Source of the DNA: Desulfuromonadales bacterium
GTDB taxonomy: Bacteria; Desulfobacterota; Desulfuromonadia; Desulfuromonadales; Syntrophotaleaceae
Direction of reading: 5' to 3'
Assembly: GCA_030613545.1 (NCBI GenBank)
Contig: JAUWLU010000006.1
Location: 1-38,619, forward strand
Length of the DNA stretch: 38,619 nt
Shown: positions 8,018 to 16,681 of the stretch, in pieces
Layout of the letters: the number at the start of each line of letters is the position of its first letter
Position numbering within the stretch: the stretch's first letter is position 1
Notes under the pieces: model-generated
What the model saw: only the letters and a program-made list of their open reading frames with translations
What the model was told of the DNA's origin: nothing
Databases searched by the model: none
Made by a program: the position numbers and the translations under genes

Positions 8018-9631
8018 ATGGCCAAGCAAAATGACCGCGGTTTTCTTCAGGCTTCCGACCGGCAGCCACTGCTCTTCGACTGGATCTTCTCCGTCGACCA
8101 CAAGCGCATCGGCCTGCTCTATCTCTATTCGGTCGGCGCTTTTTTCCTCGCCGGGGTGGCGCTGGGCGTGCTGCTGCGCCTGGAACTCATCGCTCCCGGA
8201 CCGACCATCGCCACGGCTCAGACCTACAACGCCCTCTTTACCCTGCACGGCGTGGTAATGATCTTTCTGTTTATCATCCCCGGCATCCCCGGCGCCTTCG
8301 GCAACCTCATGCTGCCGCTGCAGATCGGCGCCCGGGATGTGGCCTTTCCGCGCCTCAACCTGCTCTCCTGGTGGCTCTATATCCTTGGCGCCTTCATGGC
8401 CCTGACCTCCCTGTTCAGCGGCGGCGGGCCGCCGGATACCGGCTGGACCTTCTACGTGCCCTTCAGTTCCGAAACCCCGACCAACGTCTCGCTGGCCCTG
8501 CTGGCGGTGTTCATCATCGGCTTTTCCTCGATTCTGACCGGGGTCAACTTCGTCACCACGATCCATCGCCTGCGGGCGCCGGGCATGCACTGGGGGCGGC
8601 TGCCGCTCTTCGTCTGGTCCCTCTACGCCACCGCCTGGGTGCAGATTCTCGCCACTCCGGTGCTCGGCATCACCATGGTGCTGCTGATGGTCGAACGGCT
8701 GATCGGCCTCGGCCTGTTCGATCCGGGCCGCGGCGGCGATCCGATCCTCTACCAGCACCTGTTCTGGATCTACTCCCACCCGGCGGTCTACATCATGATA
8801 TTGCCGGCCATGGGGGTGGTGTCGGAGATCATTCCGGTCTTCGCCCGCAAACCGACCTTCGGCTACAAGGCCATCGCCGCATCGAGCGTCGCCATCGCCG
8901 CCGCCGGCTCCCTGGTCTGGGGCCACCACATGTTCGTCAGCGGCATGAGCGACACCGCCATCCTGGTCTTTTCCCTGCTGACCTTTCTGGTCGCCATCCC
9001 GTCGGCGGTCAAGGTCTTCAACTGGGTCGCCACCCTCTACCGTGGCTCCATCTCCCTTGAGCCACCGATGCTCTTTGCCCTGGCCTTCGTCTTCCTCTTT
9101 TCTATCGGCGGCCTGACCGGCCTGATTCTCGGCTCGGCGGCCACCGACGTGCACGTCCACGACACCCACTTCGTAGTCGGCCACTTCCACTACGTCATGT
9201 TCGGGGGCACCGGCTTCGCCTTCTTTGCCGCCCTGCATTACTGGCTGCCGAAGGTTTTCGGCCGAATGTACAATATGAAAGCCGCCACCATCGCCTGGGC
9301 CATCATCTTCGTCGGCTTCAATCTGCTCTATTTCCCGATGATGCTGGTGGGCCTGCACGGCATGCCCCGTCGCTACTACGATTATCTGCCGCAATTCCAA
9401 CAGCTCAATGTGATCGCTACCGCCGGTTCCTGGGTGCTGGCCGCCGGCCTGCTGCTGATGTTCGTCAATCTCTATCGCGGCATGCGGCGCGGCGCGGCAG
9501 CCGGCAGCAACCCCTGGCAGGCCGCGACCCTCGAATGGGTGCTGACCTCACCGCCGCCGGCAGAAAGCTTTTCACAGCCGCCCCAGGTAACCCACGGACC
9601 CTACGATCTGCAACAGGCGGGGAAACCATGA
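8018..9631 (+). CDS. ctaD: caa3-type cytochrome c oxidase subunit I (A2-type haem-copper oxidase)
   Basis: A 537-residue polytopic membrane protein that reduces O2 to water and pumps protons. It carries the haem and CuB ligands in FTLHGVVMIF, YSHPAVYIMILP, WGHHMFVSGM and HDTHFVVGHFHYVMFG. The YSHPAVY sequence replaces the GHPEVY of A1 oxidases: the channel glutamate is absent and Tyr-Ser precede the CuB histidine, which is the signature of the A2 branch (as in Rhodothermus caa3). The cross-linked Tyr is kept. The stop overlaps the subunit III start by ATGA. The gene order D-E-F-C-B with SCO ahead is compact. The 516-aa minus-strand ORF across this gene is a shadow. Confidence 0.97.
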   Translation: MAKQNDRGFLQASDRQPLLFDWIFSVDHKRIGLLYLYSVGAFFLAGVALGVLLRLELIAPGPTIATAQTYNALFTLHGVVMIFLFIIPGIPGAFGNLMLPLQIGARDVAFPRLNLLSWWLYILGAFMALTSLFSGGGPPDTGWTFYVPFSSETPTNVSLALLAVFIIGFSSILTGVNFVTTIHRLRAPGMHWGRLPLFVWSLYATAWVQILATPVLGITMVLLMVERLIGLGLFDPGRGGDPILYQHLFWIYSHPAVYIMILPAMGVVSEIIPVFARKPTFGYKAIAASSVAIAAAGSLVWGHHMFVSGMSDTAILVFSLLTFLVAIPSAVKVFNWVATLYRGSISLEPPMLFALAFVFLFSIGGLTGLILGSAATDVHVHDTHFVVGHFHYVMFGGTGFAFFAALHYWLPKVFGRMYNMKAATIAWAIIFVGFNLLYFPMMLVGLHGMPRRYYDYLPQFQQLNVIATAGSWVLAAGLLLMFVNLYRGMRRGAAAGSNPWQAATLEWVLTSPPPAESFSQPPQVTHGPYDLQQAGKP

Positions 9632-10224
9632 CCATGCAACGGGATGCGACCGCAGCCCGCCTCGGCATGTGGCTGTTTCTGTTTTCGGAACTGCTGCTGT
9701 TTGGCGGTCTGTTTCTACTCTACGCCGTCTACCTGGCCCGCTATCCGGCCGATTTCGTCGCCGGCGGCCGACAGCTCGACCTGCTGCTCGGCACCGGCAA
9801 TACGATACTGCTGATCACCAGCAGCCTGACCGTGGCCCTGGCCCTGAGTGCCTTGCAACAGGGGCGGCGGCGCCTCTGCCTGGGGCTGCTCTGTGCCACC
9901 GTGCTGGCGTCGCTGCTGTTTCTGGTCAACAAGGGCGTCGAATGGCAGGCCAAGTTCGACCACGGCCTCTTTCCCGGCGGCGCCCGGCTGGAAGAGACGG
10001 CGCCGGGACAGAAGGTCTTTTTCGGCCTCTATTTCGTGACCACCGGCCTGCACGGCCTACACGTGCTGATCGGTGCGGCGCTGCTGCTGTGGATTCTCGG
10101 CCTGGTGGGCAGCGGCCGCGTTACCGAACAGGATCCGGTCATGCTGGAAAACGGCGCCCTCTACTGGCACCTGGTCGATTTGATCTGGATCTTCATCTTC
10201 CCCCTGTACTATCTGCTGCTGTAA
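9628..10224 (+). CDS. ctaE: Cytochrome c oxidase subunit III
   Basis: A 198-residue membrane protein with about five TM helices. Typical subunit III features are LGMWLFLFSELLLFGGLFLLY, GLYFVTTGLHGLHVLIGA and the C-terminal YWHLVDLIWIFIFPLYYLL. I use ATG 9628, which makes an ATGA overlap with the end of ctaD and has GGGG upstream, instead of the ORF-track start at 9535 inside ctaD. Subunit III stabilises the proton pump and O2 delivery in subunit I. Five to seven helices are known in this family and this is the short form. Confidence 0.95.
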   Translation: MTMQRDATAARLGMWLFLFSELLLFGGLFLLYAVYLARYPADFVAGGRQLDLLLGTGNTILLITSSLTVALALSALQQGRRRLCLGLLCATVLASLLFLVNKGVEWQAKFDHGLFPGGARLEETAPGQKVFFGLYFVTTGLHGLHVLIGAALLLWILGLVGSGRVTEQDPVMLENGALYWHLVDLIWIFIFPLYYLLL

Positions 10225-10234
10225 CGAGGGATTC

Positions 10235-10519
10235 ATGAACCGATATTCGCATCCGGCTCTCAGTTTTCGCTGTCTGACCACCGTCTGGGCTTTGCTGCTG
10301 GTTCTAACCGGGATAACCGTATTCGTTTCCCGTCTCGATCTCGGCGCCCTCAACATCTGGGCGGCCCTCGGCATCGCCACCTTGAAGGCGAGCCTGGTGG
10401 TCCTCTACTTCATGCACCTGAAACACGAGCCCCGACTGCTCAAGCTCTGTCTGTTCATCGCCCTGTTGACCCTGGCCAGCTTTATCGGCCTGACTTTTTT
10501 CGACGTCCTCTACCGTTGA
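10235..10519 (+). CDS. ctaF: Cytochrome c oxidase subunit IV (prokaryotic small subunit)
   Basis: A 94-residue protein with three TM helices. The middle segment, LGIATLKASLVVLYFMHLKHEP, is the hallmark of the bacterial subunit IV family (cytochrome C oxidase subunit IV/CtaF). GAGGG lies 6 nt before the ATG, and only 10 nt separate it from ctaE. It helps assemble or stabilise the oxidase and holds no cofactor. Confidence 0.92.
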   Translation: MNRYSHPALSFRCLTTVWALLLVLTGITVFVSRLDLGALNIWAALGIATLKASLVVLYFMHLKHEPRLLKLCLFIALLTLASFIGLTFFDVLYR

Positions 10520-10527
10520 GACCGACC

Positions 10528-11460
10528 GTGACCGATCTGCCCTTTACTACCATCGAAGCTGTCGACGCCGTCTTTCTCTACATCTTCGGCATCGCCGCCC
10601 TGCTGCTGGTCGGCATTACCGCGACCATGGTGGTCTTCGTGGTCCGCTACCACCGCCGCCGCCATCCACAGCCGCAGCCGAGCCCCAGTTCCAAGCTCTG
10701 GCTGGAACTGGTCTGGACCCTGATCCCGACCCTGATCGTGCTGAGCATGTTCTGGTACAGCTGGGAGGGTTATCTGAAATTGATCGACGTGCCGCCCGAT
10801 GCGCTCAAGGTGCAGGCCGAGGGCCGCAAGTGGTCCTGGAATTTCAGCTACGAAAACGGTCGCAGCAGCGACCGCCTCTATGTGCCGGTGGGCAGGGCGG
10901 TACGGGTGGCGATCGTATCGCGTGATGTGTTGCACAGCCTCTATATCCCGGCCTTTCGGGTCAAAAAGGACGCCGTGCCCGGCATCACCACCTACGTCTG
11001 GTTCCGGGCCCCGGAAGTGGGCTCCTACGACCTCTTTTGCGCCGAATATTGCGGCGTCAGCCATTCGTCCATGGTCACCACCGTGGAGGCCTTGCCGGAA
11101 GCGCAATTCAGCGCCTGGCTGGAAAAAAGCAAAAAGCCGTCTGCCGCCGGCGGCCCGGCCCTGCTGAGCCGCCACGGCTGCACCGGCTGCCACTCGCTGG
11201 ATGGCAGCCGGCGGGTCGGACCGAGTTTTCTTGGCCTGTTCGGCCGCCAGACGCAGGTGCTGAGCGACGGCCGGGAACGGACCCTGACCGCCAACCAGGA
11301 CTATGTGCGGCGCTCCATCCTGCAGCCCCAGGCCGATCTGGTGCAGGGTTATCCGCCGGTCATGCCCTCCTACCAGGGGCAGATTCCACCGGACGAATTG
11401 CAAACTCTGGTCGATTATCTGTGCAGCGAGCCGTTGTCGGCCGCACCGGCTGGACCATGA
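10528..11460 (+). CDS. ctaC: caa3 oxidase subunit II with CuA centre and fused cytochrome c
   Basis: A protein of about 310 residues that accepts electrons from cytochrome c and passes them to subunit I. Two TM helices (residues about 12-36 and 57-76) are followed by the CuA cupredoxin domain with CAEYCGVSHSSM (Cys171, Cys175, His179, Met182; the upstream ligand is His in LHSLYIP). A C-terminal cytochrome c domain has Cys218-Thr-Gly-Cys221-His222 and an MPSYQG methionine region. The covalently attached haem makes this a caa3 enzyme. The start is uncertain: GTG 10528 has a GAG 7 nt upstream, while TTG 10516 would overlap the ctaF stop and shows no ribosome-binding site. There is no lipobox or cleavable signal beyond TM1. 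Confidence 0.95.
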   Translation: MTDLPFTTIEAVDAVFLYIFGIAALLLVGITATMVVFVVRYHRRRHPQPQPSPSSKLWLELVWTLIPTLIVLSMFWYSWEGYLKLIDVPPDALKVQAEGRKWSWNFSYENGRSSDRLYVPVGRAVRVAIVSRDVLHSLYIPAFRVKKDAVPGITTYVWFRAPEVGSYDLFCAEYCGVSHSSMVTTVEALPEAQFSAWLEKSKKPSAAGGPALLSRHGCTGCHSLDGSRRVGPSFLGLFGRQTQVLSDGRERTLTANQDYVRRSILQPQADLVQGYPPVMPSYQGQIPPDELQTLVDYLCSEPLSAAPAGP

Positions 11461-12248
11461 TAACCAGCCTGCTGCGCATTCGCCTCTGCGGCGCGGTGGC
11501 CGCGGCCGCCCTGACCGGGCTGCTGCTCTGTCCCGGCGCCCACCTGGCCGCTGCCCTGCCTTTGGCCTGCGGCACCTGGCTGCTGGCCGCCTGCGGTACC
11601 ATGCTCAATCAAATCCAGGAGCGACACAGCGATGCCCGCATGATCCGCACCCGCAACCGGCCTTTGGCGGCTGGCCGCCTACGGCCGCCTGCGGTGCTGG
11701 TCGCCGCAACGGTTTCCGGCAGCCTCGGCTTGGTGCTGCTGGCTCTGTGCAACTGGCGCAGCGCTATGGCCGGGGCTGCGGCCTTGCTCTGCTACAACGG
11801 CCTCTACACTCCGCTGAAAAAGCACACCGCGCTGGCCTTGCTGCCTGGCGCTTGCTGCGGCAGCCTGGCCCCCTGCCTCGGCTGGCTGGCCGGCGGCGGC
11901 CGGCCCGGTGACCACCGCATGGTCCTGCTGGGCGGCCTGCTGCTGCTCTGGCAGCTGCCTCATTTCTGGTCGTTCGCCCTGCGCCACTGGGCCGACCTGC
12001 AGCGGGCCGGACTCTTTCCGGACCTGCCCCTGCAGCCGGCTGGCCCCCTGCGCGGGCTGATTTTTCTCTGGACCTTCGCCCTGACTGTCGCTACCCTGCT
12101 ACTGCCGACTCTGGGTGTCCTGCCCCGCTGGCCAACCGCCCTGCTCTGCCTAGTTTTCTGGATCGGGCCGTTGAGGCGATGGTGGTCACTACGAGCGGCC
12201 TCAGCTGCCCCTGAAACCATTACCCCTGCAACAGCCATAGACCTCTAG
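11457..12248 (+). CDS. ctaB: Protohaem IX farnesyltransferase (haem O synthase)
   Basis: A 263-residue UbiA-family prenyltransferase that farnesylates haem B to haem O for the oxidase. The polyprenyl diphosphate motif is present as NQIQERHSDARMIRTRNRPL, and the second motif region is YNGLYTPLKKHT; both match CyoE/CtaB. LLLLWQLPHFWSFALRH is also a family stretch. I use ATG 11457, which overlaps the ctaC stop in ATGA, instead of the long upstream ORF-track extension. It is somewhat shorter than the usual 290 residues, with few residues before TM1. No haem A synthase (ctaA) follows, so the enzyme may carry haem O, or ctaA may lie elsewhere. Confidence 0.93.
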   Translation: MITSLLRIRLCGAVAAAALTGLLLCPGAHLAAALPLACGTWLLAACGTMLNQIQERHSDARMIRTRNRPLAAGRLRPPAVLVAATVSGSLGLVLLALCNWRSAMAGAAALLCYNGLYTPLKKHTALALLPGACCGSLAPCLGWLAGGGRPGDHRMVLLGGLLLLWQLPHFWSFALRHWADLQRAGLFPDLPLQPAGPLRGLIFLWTFALTVATLLLPTLGVLPRWPTALLCLVFWIGPLRRWWSLRAASAAPETITPATAIDL

Positions 12249-12265
12249 CTGAAGAAAAGACACCC

Positions 12266-13096
12266 ATGTTTTCCCGCACCGAAAAGACCCGTCTGTTCGT
12301 CTATCTGACCATTTTCATATTAGTGATGCTGACCGGAACCTGCGGTTTCATGCTTGTCGAACAGCTCTCTCTGGCCGATGCCGCCTATTTCACCATTGTC
12401 ACCATCGCCACCGTCGGCTACGGCGACATCTCACCGGCCACCGCTGCAGGCAAGGGGCTAGCCATCGTCCTGATCATTGCCGGGGTCGGCACCTTCGTCA
12501 GCTTGCTGGCCAATGCCACGGAAATCTTTCTCGACCGGCGCAACAACGAAATCCGCCTGCAAAAACTGCAAATGGTGATCGGACTTTTTTTCAGTGAAGC
12601 GGGGACCGGGCTGATACGTTTCTTTGCGGCGGCAGATTGCCACGGCAACGAACTGGCTCAGATCCTCACCCTGGACAATAACTGGTCCGCCCGCGACTAC
12701 CAACAGGCCCTCAAAGAACTCGAAGGCCATCTTTATAAGGTCGATGTCGAGTGCATCGACCTCGACCGCCTGCGCGCCTTTCTCGGCGAGCAGTCACCTT
12801 TGCTGATACGGCTGCTGGAAAGCCCCTACATACTGGAGCACGAGTCCTTTACCGATCTGCTCATCGCCGTCATGCACCTCAAGGAAGAACTGCAGCACCG
12901 CGAAACCCTCGACGGCCTGCCGGAGAGCGACACCGACCACCTGTGCGGCGACATCCGCCGCGCCTACGCGCAGCTGGTGCGGCAGTGGCTGCTCTACGTA
13001 CAGCAATTGCAACGCAACTACCCGTTCCTCTATTCCCTGGCCCTAAGAACCAACCCCTTCGACAGCGGCGCTTCGGTGGTCATTCAAGCGCCCTGA
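12266..13096 (+). CDS. Two-TM potassium channel with long C-terminal helical domain
   Basis: A 276-residue protein. TM1 (residues about 10-32) and TM2 (about 64-84) flank a pore loop with the K+ selectivity filter TIATVGYGD. The roughly 185-residue cytoplasmic remainder is mostly helical and does not show the GxGxxG Rossmann motif of RCK/TrkA domains, so the ligand, if any, is unknown. It begins 17 nt after ctaB and could be co-transcribed with the oxidase operon, perhaps linking ion balance to respiration (inference). It converges with the release-factor-like gene, with only 5 nt between the stop codons. Confidence 0.88.
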   Translation: MFSRTEKTRLFVYLTIFILVMLTGTCGFMLVEQLSLADAAYFTIVTIATVGYGDISPATAAGKGLAIVLIIAGVGTFVSLLANATEIFLDRRNNEIRLQKLQMVIGLFFSEAGTGLIRFFAAADCHGNELAQILTLDNNWSARDYQQALKELEGHLYKVDVECIDLDRLRAFLGEQSPLLIRLLESPYILEHESFTDLLIAVMHLKEELQHRETLDGLPESDTDHLCGDIRRAYAQLVRQWLLYVQQLQRNYPFLYSLALRTNPFDSGASVVIQAP

Positions 13097-13101
13097 AGGC
13101 A

Positions 13102-13419
13102 TCAGTAGTCCCGATCCTTTCGGCCGCGTTTCAGTTCCGAACGTTGCCGTTTCTGCTGCAGCCGCCGTTCGCGGGCAGCACGACCGGGACGGGTCGCAAT
13201 CCGCCGTGCAGGACGCTGACGCAGTGCCCGTAGCCGCTCTTCGAGGCGCTCCAGAGCCCGATCCAGATTGCGCTGCTGGGAGCGCTCCTCGGTGGCGGTA
13301 ACCATGATCCCGGTCGGCAGATGTTTGATGCGCACCGCCGTCTCGGTCTTGTTCTTTTTCTGACCGCCGGGACCGGAAGCCTTAAAGAAGGTAATAGCTA
13401 GATCGTGTCGTTTCAACAA
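13102..13419 (-). CDS. Small release-factor-like protein with GGQ motif
   Basis: A protein of about 105 residues comprising only the catalytic domain of class I release factors. It has ASGPGGQKKNKTETAVRIKHLPTG, where GGQ is the peptidyl-tRNA hydrolysis motif, followed by a highly basic C-terminal tail (RRLQQKRQRSELKRGRKDRD) suited to ribosome binding. Relatives such as ArfB rescue stalled ribosomes, and the KKNKTETAV variant belongs to a separate stand-alone clade of RF-like proteins. No ATG is suitable. The start is most likely TTG 13419, with AGGAG 8 nt upstream; a second TTG follows directly. The ORF-track start at 13812 would run through the divergent gcvR-like gene and is not credible. 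Confidence 0.83.
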   Translation of the reverse strand: MLKRHDLAITFFKASGPGGQKKNKTETAVRIKHLPTGIMVTATEERSQQRNLDRALERLEERLRALRQRPARRIATRPGRAARERRLQQKRQRSELKRGRKDRDY

Positions 13420-13542
13420 TGTCCTGTCTCCTGCAAAAAGATGGCTTTTTCTGCGATGGTATTTTTCTACCAGGCATGTTAGAAGAATTGCATCGATAAT
13501 GCAAAACATTGCCCCTTCAACCCACCTCAGCAGGAGGCCGCC

Positions 13543-14082
13543 ATGAGCCATTTTGCACTGACCGTCATCGGCCGCGACCATCCGGGCATCGTCGCCCAGG
13601 TCACTGAAACTCTCTACCGCCTCGGCTGTAATATCGCCGATTCGAGCTGCACCATCCTCGGTGGCCAGTTCGCCATGATCCTGATCATCTCCCATCCGCA
13701 ATACGATTCTCTGGAAAGCTTCGGCGAGGCCTTCGATTCCCTGGAAGAGAGCGGCCTGTCGGTCTTTGTCCGGGTCCTGCAGCCCGGCGGCGAAGCTTCG
13801 CCGCAGCTGCACGGTGAATTCTGTCTGATCTCGGTCTACGGCTCGGACAAACCGGGCATCGTCTATCCGGTGGTCAAAGAACTGGGCGACCGGCAGATCA
13901 ATATCACCGACCTCAACACCAAGCTGGTCGGCCCGCCGGAACGCCCGGTCTACGTCATGATGATCGAAGCGATTCTACCCCCCAACATCTCCCTGGAACA
14001 GTTGACCGAAGTGATGGCCGAGCTGAAGGCCAAGCTGCAAGTCGACATTTCGGTGCGGGACATCACCCCGGTGGAGCTGTAA
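13543..14082 (+). CDS. Double ACT-domain protein, GcvR-like
   Basis: A 179-residue cytoplasmic protein of two ACT domains: residues 1-80 (FALTVIGRDHPGIVAQVTETLY) and 90-175 (LISVYGSDKPGIVYPVVKEL). This is the organisation of GcvR, which in E. coli binds GcvA and represses the glycine cleavage operon when glycine is low. No DNA-binding domain is present. The start has AGGAGG at ideal spacing. It runs straight into def, 3 nt apart. In this lineage the partner and ligand are unknown; amino-acid sensing is the safe statement. Confidence 0.85.
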   Translation: MSHFALTVIGRDHPGIVAQVTETLYRLGCNIADSSCTILGGQFAMILIISHPQYDSLESFGEAFDSLEESGLSVFVRVLQPGGEASPQLHGEFCLISVYGSDKPGIVYPVVKELGDRQINITDLNTKLVGPPERPVYVMMIEAILPPNISLEQLTEVMAELKAKLQVDISVRDITPVEL

Positions 14083-14085
14083 GCG

Positions 14086-14589
14086 ATGGCGGTTCGGGAA
14101 ATTCTGTACTACCCCGATGCGCGGCTAAAAACGGCCTGTGCACCGATCGCCAAGCTCGATGAAGAAACCGGTGTCCTGATCCAGGATCTGCTCGACACCA
14201 TGATCGACTCCGGCCACTCGGTCGGAGTGGCGGCGCCGCAAATCGGCGTCTCCCGGCGGGCGGTGGTGGTCGATGTCTCGGGCAGCAAACTCGGGCGGGA
14301 CAACAACCACGGCCAACTGGTGATGATCAATCCGGAAATCCTCGAGCAATCAGGACAGAAGATCATGCGCGAAGGCTGCATGAGCGTTCCCGACTACACC
14401 GGCAACGTGGCCCGGGCCGAGGAAATCCTTGTGCAATTTCTTGATCGCTGCGGCGACCGCCGGGTCATTCGCGCCACCGGCTTCGAAGCAGTGGCCATCC
14501 AGCACGAACTCGACCATCTCGACGGCTTGCTCTTTCTCGACCGGATCTCCAGCCTCAAAACCAATCTGTTCCGCCGCAAAAAACGTTAA
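14086..14589 (+). CDS. def: Peptide deformylase
   Basis: A 167-residue metalloenzyme that removes the N-formyl group from nascent proteins. All three family motifs are present: GVAAPQIG (motif 1, with Pro in place of the usual variable residue), EGCMSVP (motif 2, with Met for the usual Leu; the Cys is a metal ligand) and QHELDHLDG (motif 3, two His ligands and the catalytic Glu). Its ribosome-binding site GGTGGAG lies inside the end of the preceding ACT-domain gene, so the two are co-transcribed. No fmt gene is adjacent, unlike in many genomes. Confidence 0.96.
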   Translation: MAVREILYYPDARLKTACAPIAKLDEETGVLIQDLLDTMIDSGHSVGVAAPQIGVSRRAVVVDVSGSKLGRDNNHGQLVMINPEILEQSGQKIMREGCMSVPDYTGNVARAEEILVQFLDRCGDRRVIRATGFEAVAIQHELDHLDGLLFLDRISSLKTNLFRRKKR

Positions 14590-14693
14590 GGGCCACCGGA
14601 AGCAACTTAGGCGGCCACCTTTTCCTGCTATACTTTTTTTGCGTTTATTGTCTGTTTGATGATGCTCATGCCATGCCCCCCTGGAGCGGCCCC

Positions 14694-16220
14694 ATGAACG
14701 AACCGTCCACTGTTTTGCCATCCAGCGAAAACAACCAAACCCTGATTGACAATGTTCACCCGGCCGGTTGGGAGAATCCGCAACCGGCCCCCCGTTACAA
14801 CCTGGTGGTACTCGGCGGGGGGCCTGCCGGTCTAGTAACGGCCGCCGGTGCAGCCGGCCTCGGTGCCAAGGTGGCTTTGGTAGAGAACGCCCTGCTGGGC
14901 GGTGACTGTCTCAACAACGGCTGTGTCCCCTCCAAAAGCGTGGTTCGCTCCGGCCGGGCGCTGCATAACGCCCGCAATACCGGGCTGCTCGGCGCTCTTG
15001 ACGGAGCGAACCTCCGAGCAAACTTTGCCGGCGTCATGGCGCGCATGGAAAAGATCCGGGCCGGATTGAGCGACCACGACTCGGCGCAGCGGTTCAGCCG
15101 GGAACTCGGGGTCGATGTCTTCTTCGGCCATGGCCGCTTTGCCGGCCCCGACCGGCTGCAGGTCGGCGACAAGATCCTGCGTTTCAAAAAAGCTGCCATC
15201 TGCACTGGCGCCCGGGCCGCTGTTCCACCGCTAGCGGGGCTGGAGGAGAGCGGTTACCTGACCAACGAAACGGTCTTTGCCCTAACCGAGCTACCGGAGC
15301 GGCTGGCGGTGTTCGGAGCCGGCCCCATCGGCTGCGAACTGGCCCAGGCCTTTGCCCGTCTCGGCAGTGAGGTGACCATCTTCGAATACGGCCCCCGGCT
15401 GCTGCCACGGGAAGATCGGGACGCTGCCGAGATCGTACGTAAGGCTTTTACCGCAGAAGGAATCCGTCTCTGTTTCAACGTCCGCACCCAGCATGTCGAG
15501 CGTCGGGGCTCAGAGCGAATCATCACCTATGTAGACGACGGCCACAGTGACACACTGGCCGTCGACCAGATCCTGATCGGCATCGGCCGGGCGCCAAATG
15601 TCGACGGTCTCGACCTGGAAAAAGCCGGCATCGACTACCACCCCAAGTCGGGGATAAAGGTCAATGACCGCCTGCAGACCAGTAATCCGCGCATTTTCGC
15701 CGCCGGAGATGTCTGTTCCCGCTACAAGTTCACCCACACCGCTGACGCCCAGGCGCGGATCGTCATCGCCAACGCTCTGTTCATGGGCAGACAGCGCAAT
15801 TCACGGCTGGTCATTCCCTGGGCGACCTATACCTCTCCCGAGATTGCTCACGTCGGTATGTATGAAAAAGAAGCACGCGACCGCGGTTACCAAGTCACCA
15901 CCCTGACCGTGCCTCTGGACGATACCGACCGGGCCCGGATCGACGGGGAAACGGAAGGGTTTGCCCGGGTCCATCTGAAAAAGGGCAGCGACAAAATCCT
16001 CGGTGCCACAATCGTCGCCCAGCATGCCGGCGAGATGATCGGCGAACTGGCGCTGGCCGTCACCAACGGACTCGGCCTGACGGCCATCGGTCGGACGCTG
16101 CACCCTTACCCGACCCAGGCCGAAGCGATCAAAAAACTGGCCGACGCCTACAACCGTAGCCGCCTGACCCCGGGGCTGAAAAAAGTGCTAGACCTCTGGC
16201 TGCGCTGGCAGCGCCGCTGA
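14694..16220 (+). CDS. FAD-dependent pyridine nucleotide-disulfide oxidoreductase, MerA/Lpd-like
   Basis: A 508-residue flavoprotein of the dihydrolipoamide dehydrogenase/mercuric reductase family. FAD binding is by VVLGGGPAGLVTAAGAA, and the redox-active disulfide is in GGDCLNNGCVPSKS. NAD(P)H binds at VFGAGPIGCELAQAFARLG, and the second FAD segment is IFAAGDVCSRYKFTH. The C-terminal interface motif is LHPYPTQAEAIKKLAD in place of the HPTxxE of true lipoamide dehydrogenases. It lacks the C-terminal vicinal cysteines of MerA, so mercury reduction is not supported. Relatives with this C-terminus are often fused to a TVP38/TMEM64 membrane domain, which is absent here. I choose ATG 14694 (GGAG at 7 nt) over ATG 14673. 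A TATACT -10-like box lies at 14629. The physiological substrate is unknown. Confidence 0.88.
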   Translation: MNEPSTVLPSSENNQTLIDNVHPAGWENPQPAPRYNLVVLGGGPAGLVTAAGAAGLGAKVALVENALLGGDCLNNGCVPSKSVVRSGRALHNARNTGLLGALDGANLRANFAGVMARMEKIRAGLSDHDSAQRFSRELGVDVFFGHGRFAGPDRLQVGDKILRFKKAAICTGARAAVPPLAGLEESGYLTNETVFALTELPERLAVFGAGPIGCELAQAFARLGSEVTIFEYGPRLLPREDRDAAEIVRKAFTAEGIRLCFNVRTQHVERRGSERIITYVDDGHSDTLAVDQILIGIGRAPNVDGLDLEKAGIDYHPKSGIKVNDRLQTSNPRIFAAGDVCSRYKFTHTADAQARIVIANALFMGRQRNSRLVIPWATYTSPEIAHVGMYEKEARDRGYQVTTLTVPLDDTDRARIDGETEGFARVHLKKGSDKILGATIVAQHAGEMIGELALAVTNGLGLTAIGRTLHPYPTQAEAIKKLADAYNRSRLTPGLKKVLDLWLRWQRR

Positions 16221-16252
16221 ATGAGGCCCCGGAAGGGAGCTGAGTATTCGCA

Positions 16253-16681
16253 ATGAAAAAACTGACCCCAGCACAAAAATTGGCCCTGGAGGATGCGGCC
16301 CACCAGGCTTGCCAGCATAGTTACGCTCCCTACAGCACATTTCCGGTCGGGGCGGCGGTGCTGACCGACAGCGGTCGCATCCTGGCCGGTTGTAACGTTG
16401 AAAATGCCTCCCTGGGGCTGACCTGCTGTGCCGAGCGGGTTGCGCTGTTCAATGCCGTCTCCCAGGGGGAGCGACGGATCGTCGCCGTTGCCATCTACAC
16501 TCCGACTGCGGCCCCGACCGCGCCCTGTGGCGCCTGCCGCCAGGTACTGCAGGAGTTCGGCGCCGAGCTAACGGTGATCGCCATCTGCGAGGGCCGTGAA
16601 CGACTGGAGACCTCTCTCGCCTCCCTGCTGCCGGCCCCCTTTGCCCATCCCGGCAACGAAGGTAAGTCCCATGAACCATGA
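16253..16681 (+). CDS. cdd: Cytidine deaminase
   Basis: A 142-residue zinc enzyme that converts cytidine and deoxycytidine to uridine and deoxyuridine. The zinc and catalytic motifs are TCCAERVALF (Cys and catalytic Glu) and PCGACRQVLQEF (two Cys), which is the tetrameric short form. N-terminal YAPYSTFPVGAAV and GCNVENASLGLT are also family segments. Its last 11 nt overlap the start of udp, so both act in one salvage step: the uridine formed here is the substrate of Udp. Confidence 0.96.
   Translation: MKKLTPAQKLALEDAAHQACQHSYAPYSTFPVGAAVLTDSGRILAGCNVENASLGLTCCAERVALFNAVSQGERRIVAVAIYTPTAAPTAPCGACRQVLQEFGAELTVIAICEGRERLETSLASLLPAPFAHPGNEGKSHEP

Noticed and set aside
7850-9400. 516-aa minus-strand ORF rich in Gly, Asp, Glu and His
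   Set aside because: It lies wholly antisense to the end of the SCO gene and ctaD; low-complexity composition typical of a shadow frame in GC-rich DNA.
10510-11403. 297-aa minus-strand ORF
   Set aside because: Antisense to ctaC, whose CuA and haem motifs prove the plus-strand reading.
14694-16220. Mercuric reductase assignment
   Set aside because: The C-terminal vicinal cysteines needed for Hg(II) and any mer neighbours are absent; only the general flavoprotein family is supported.
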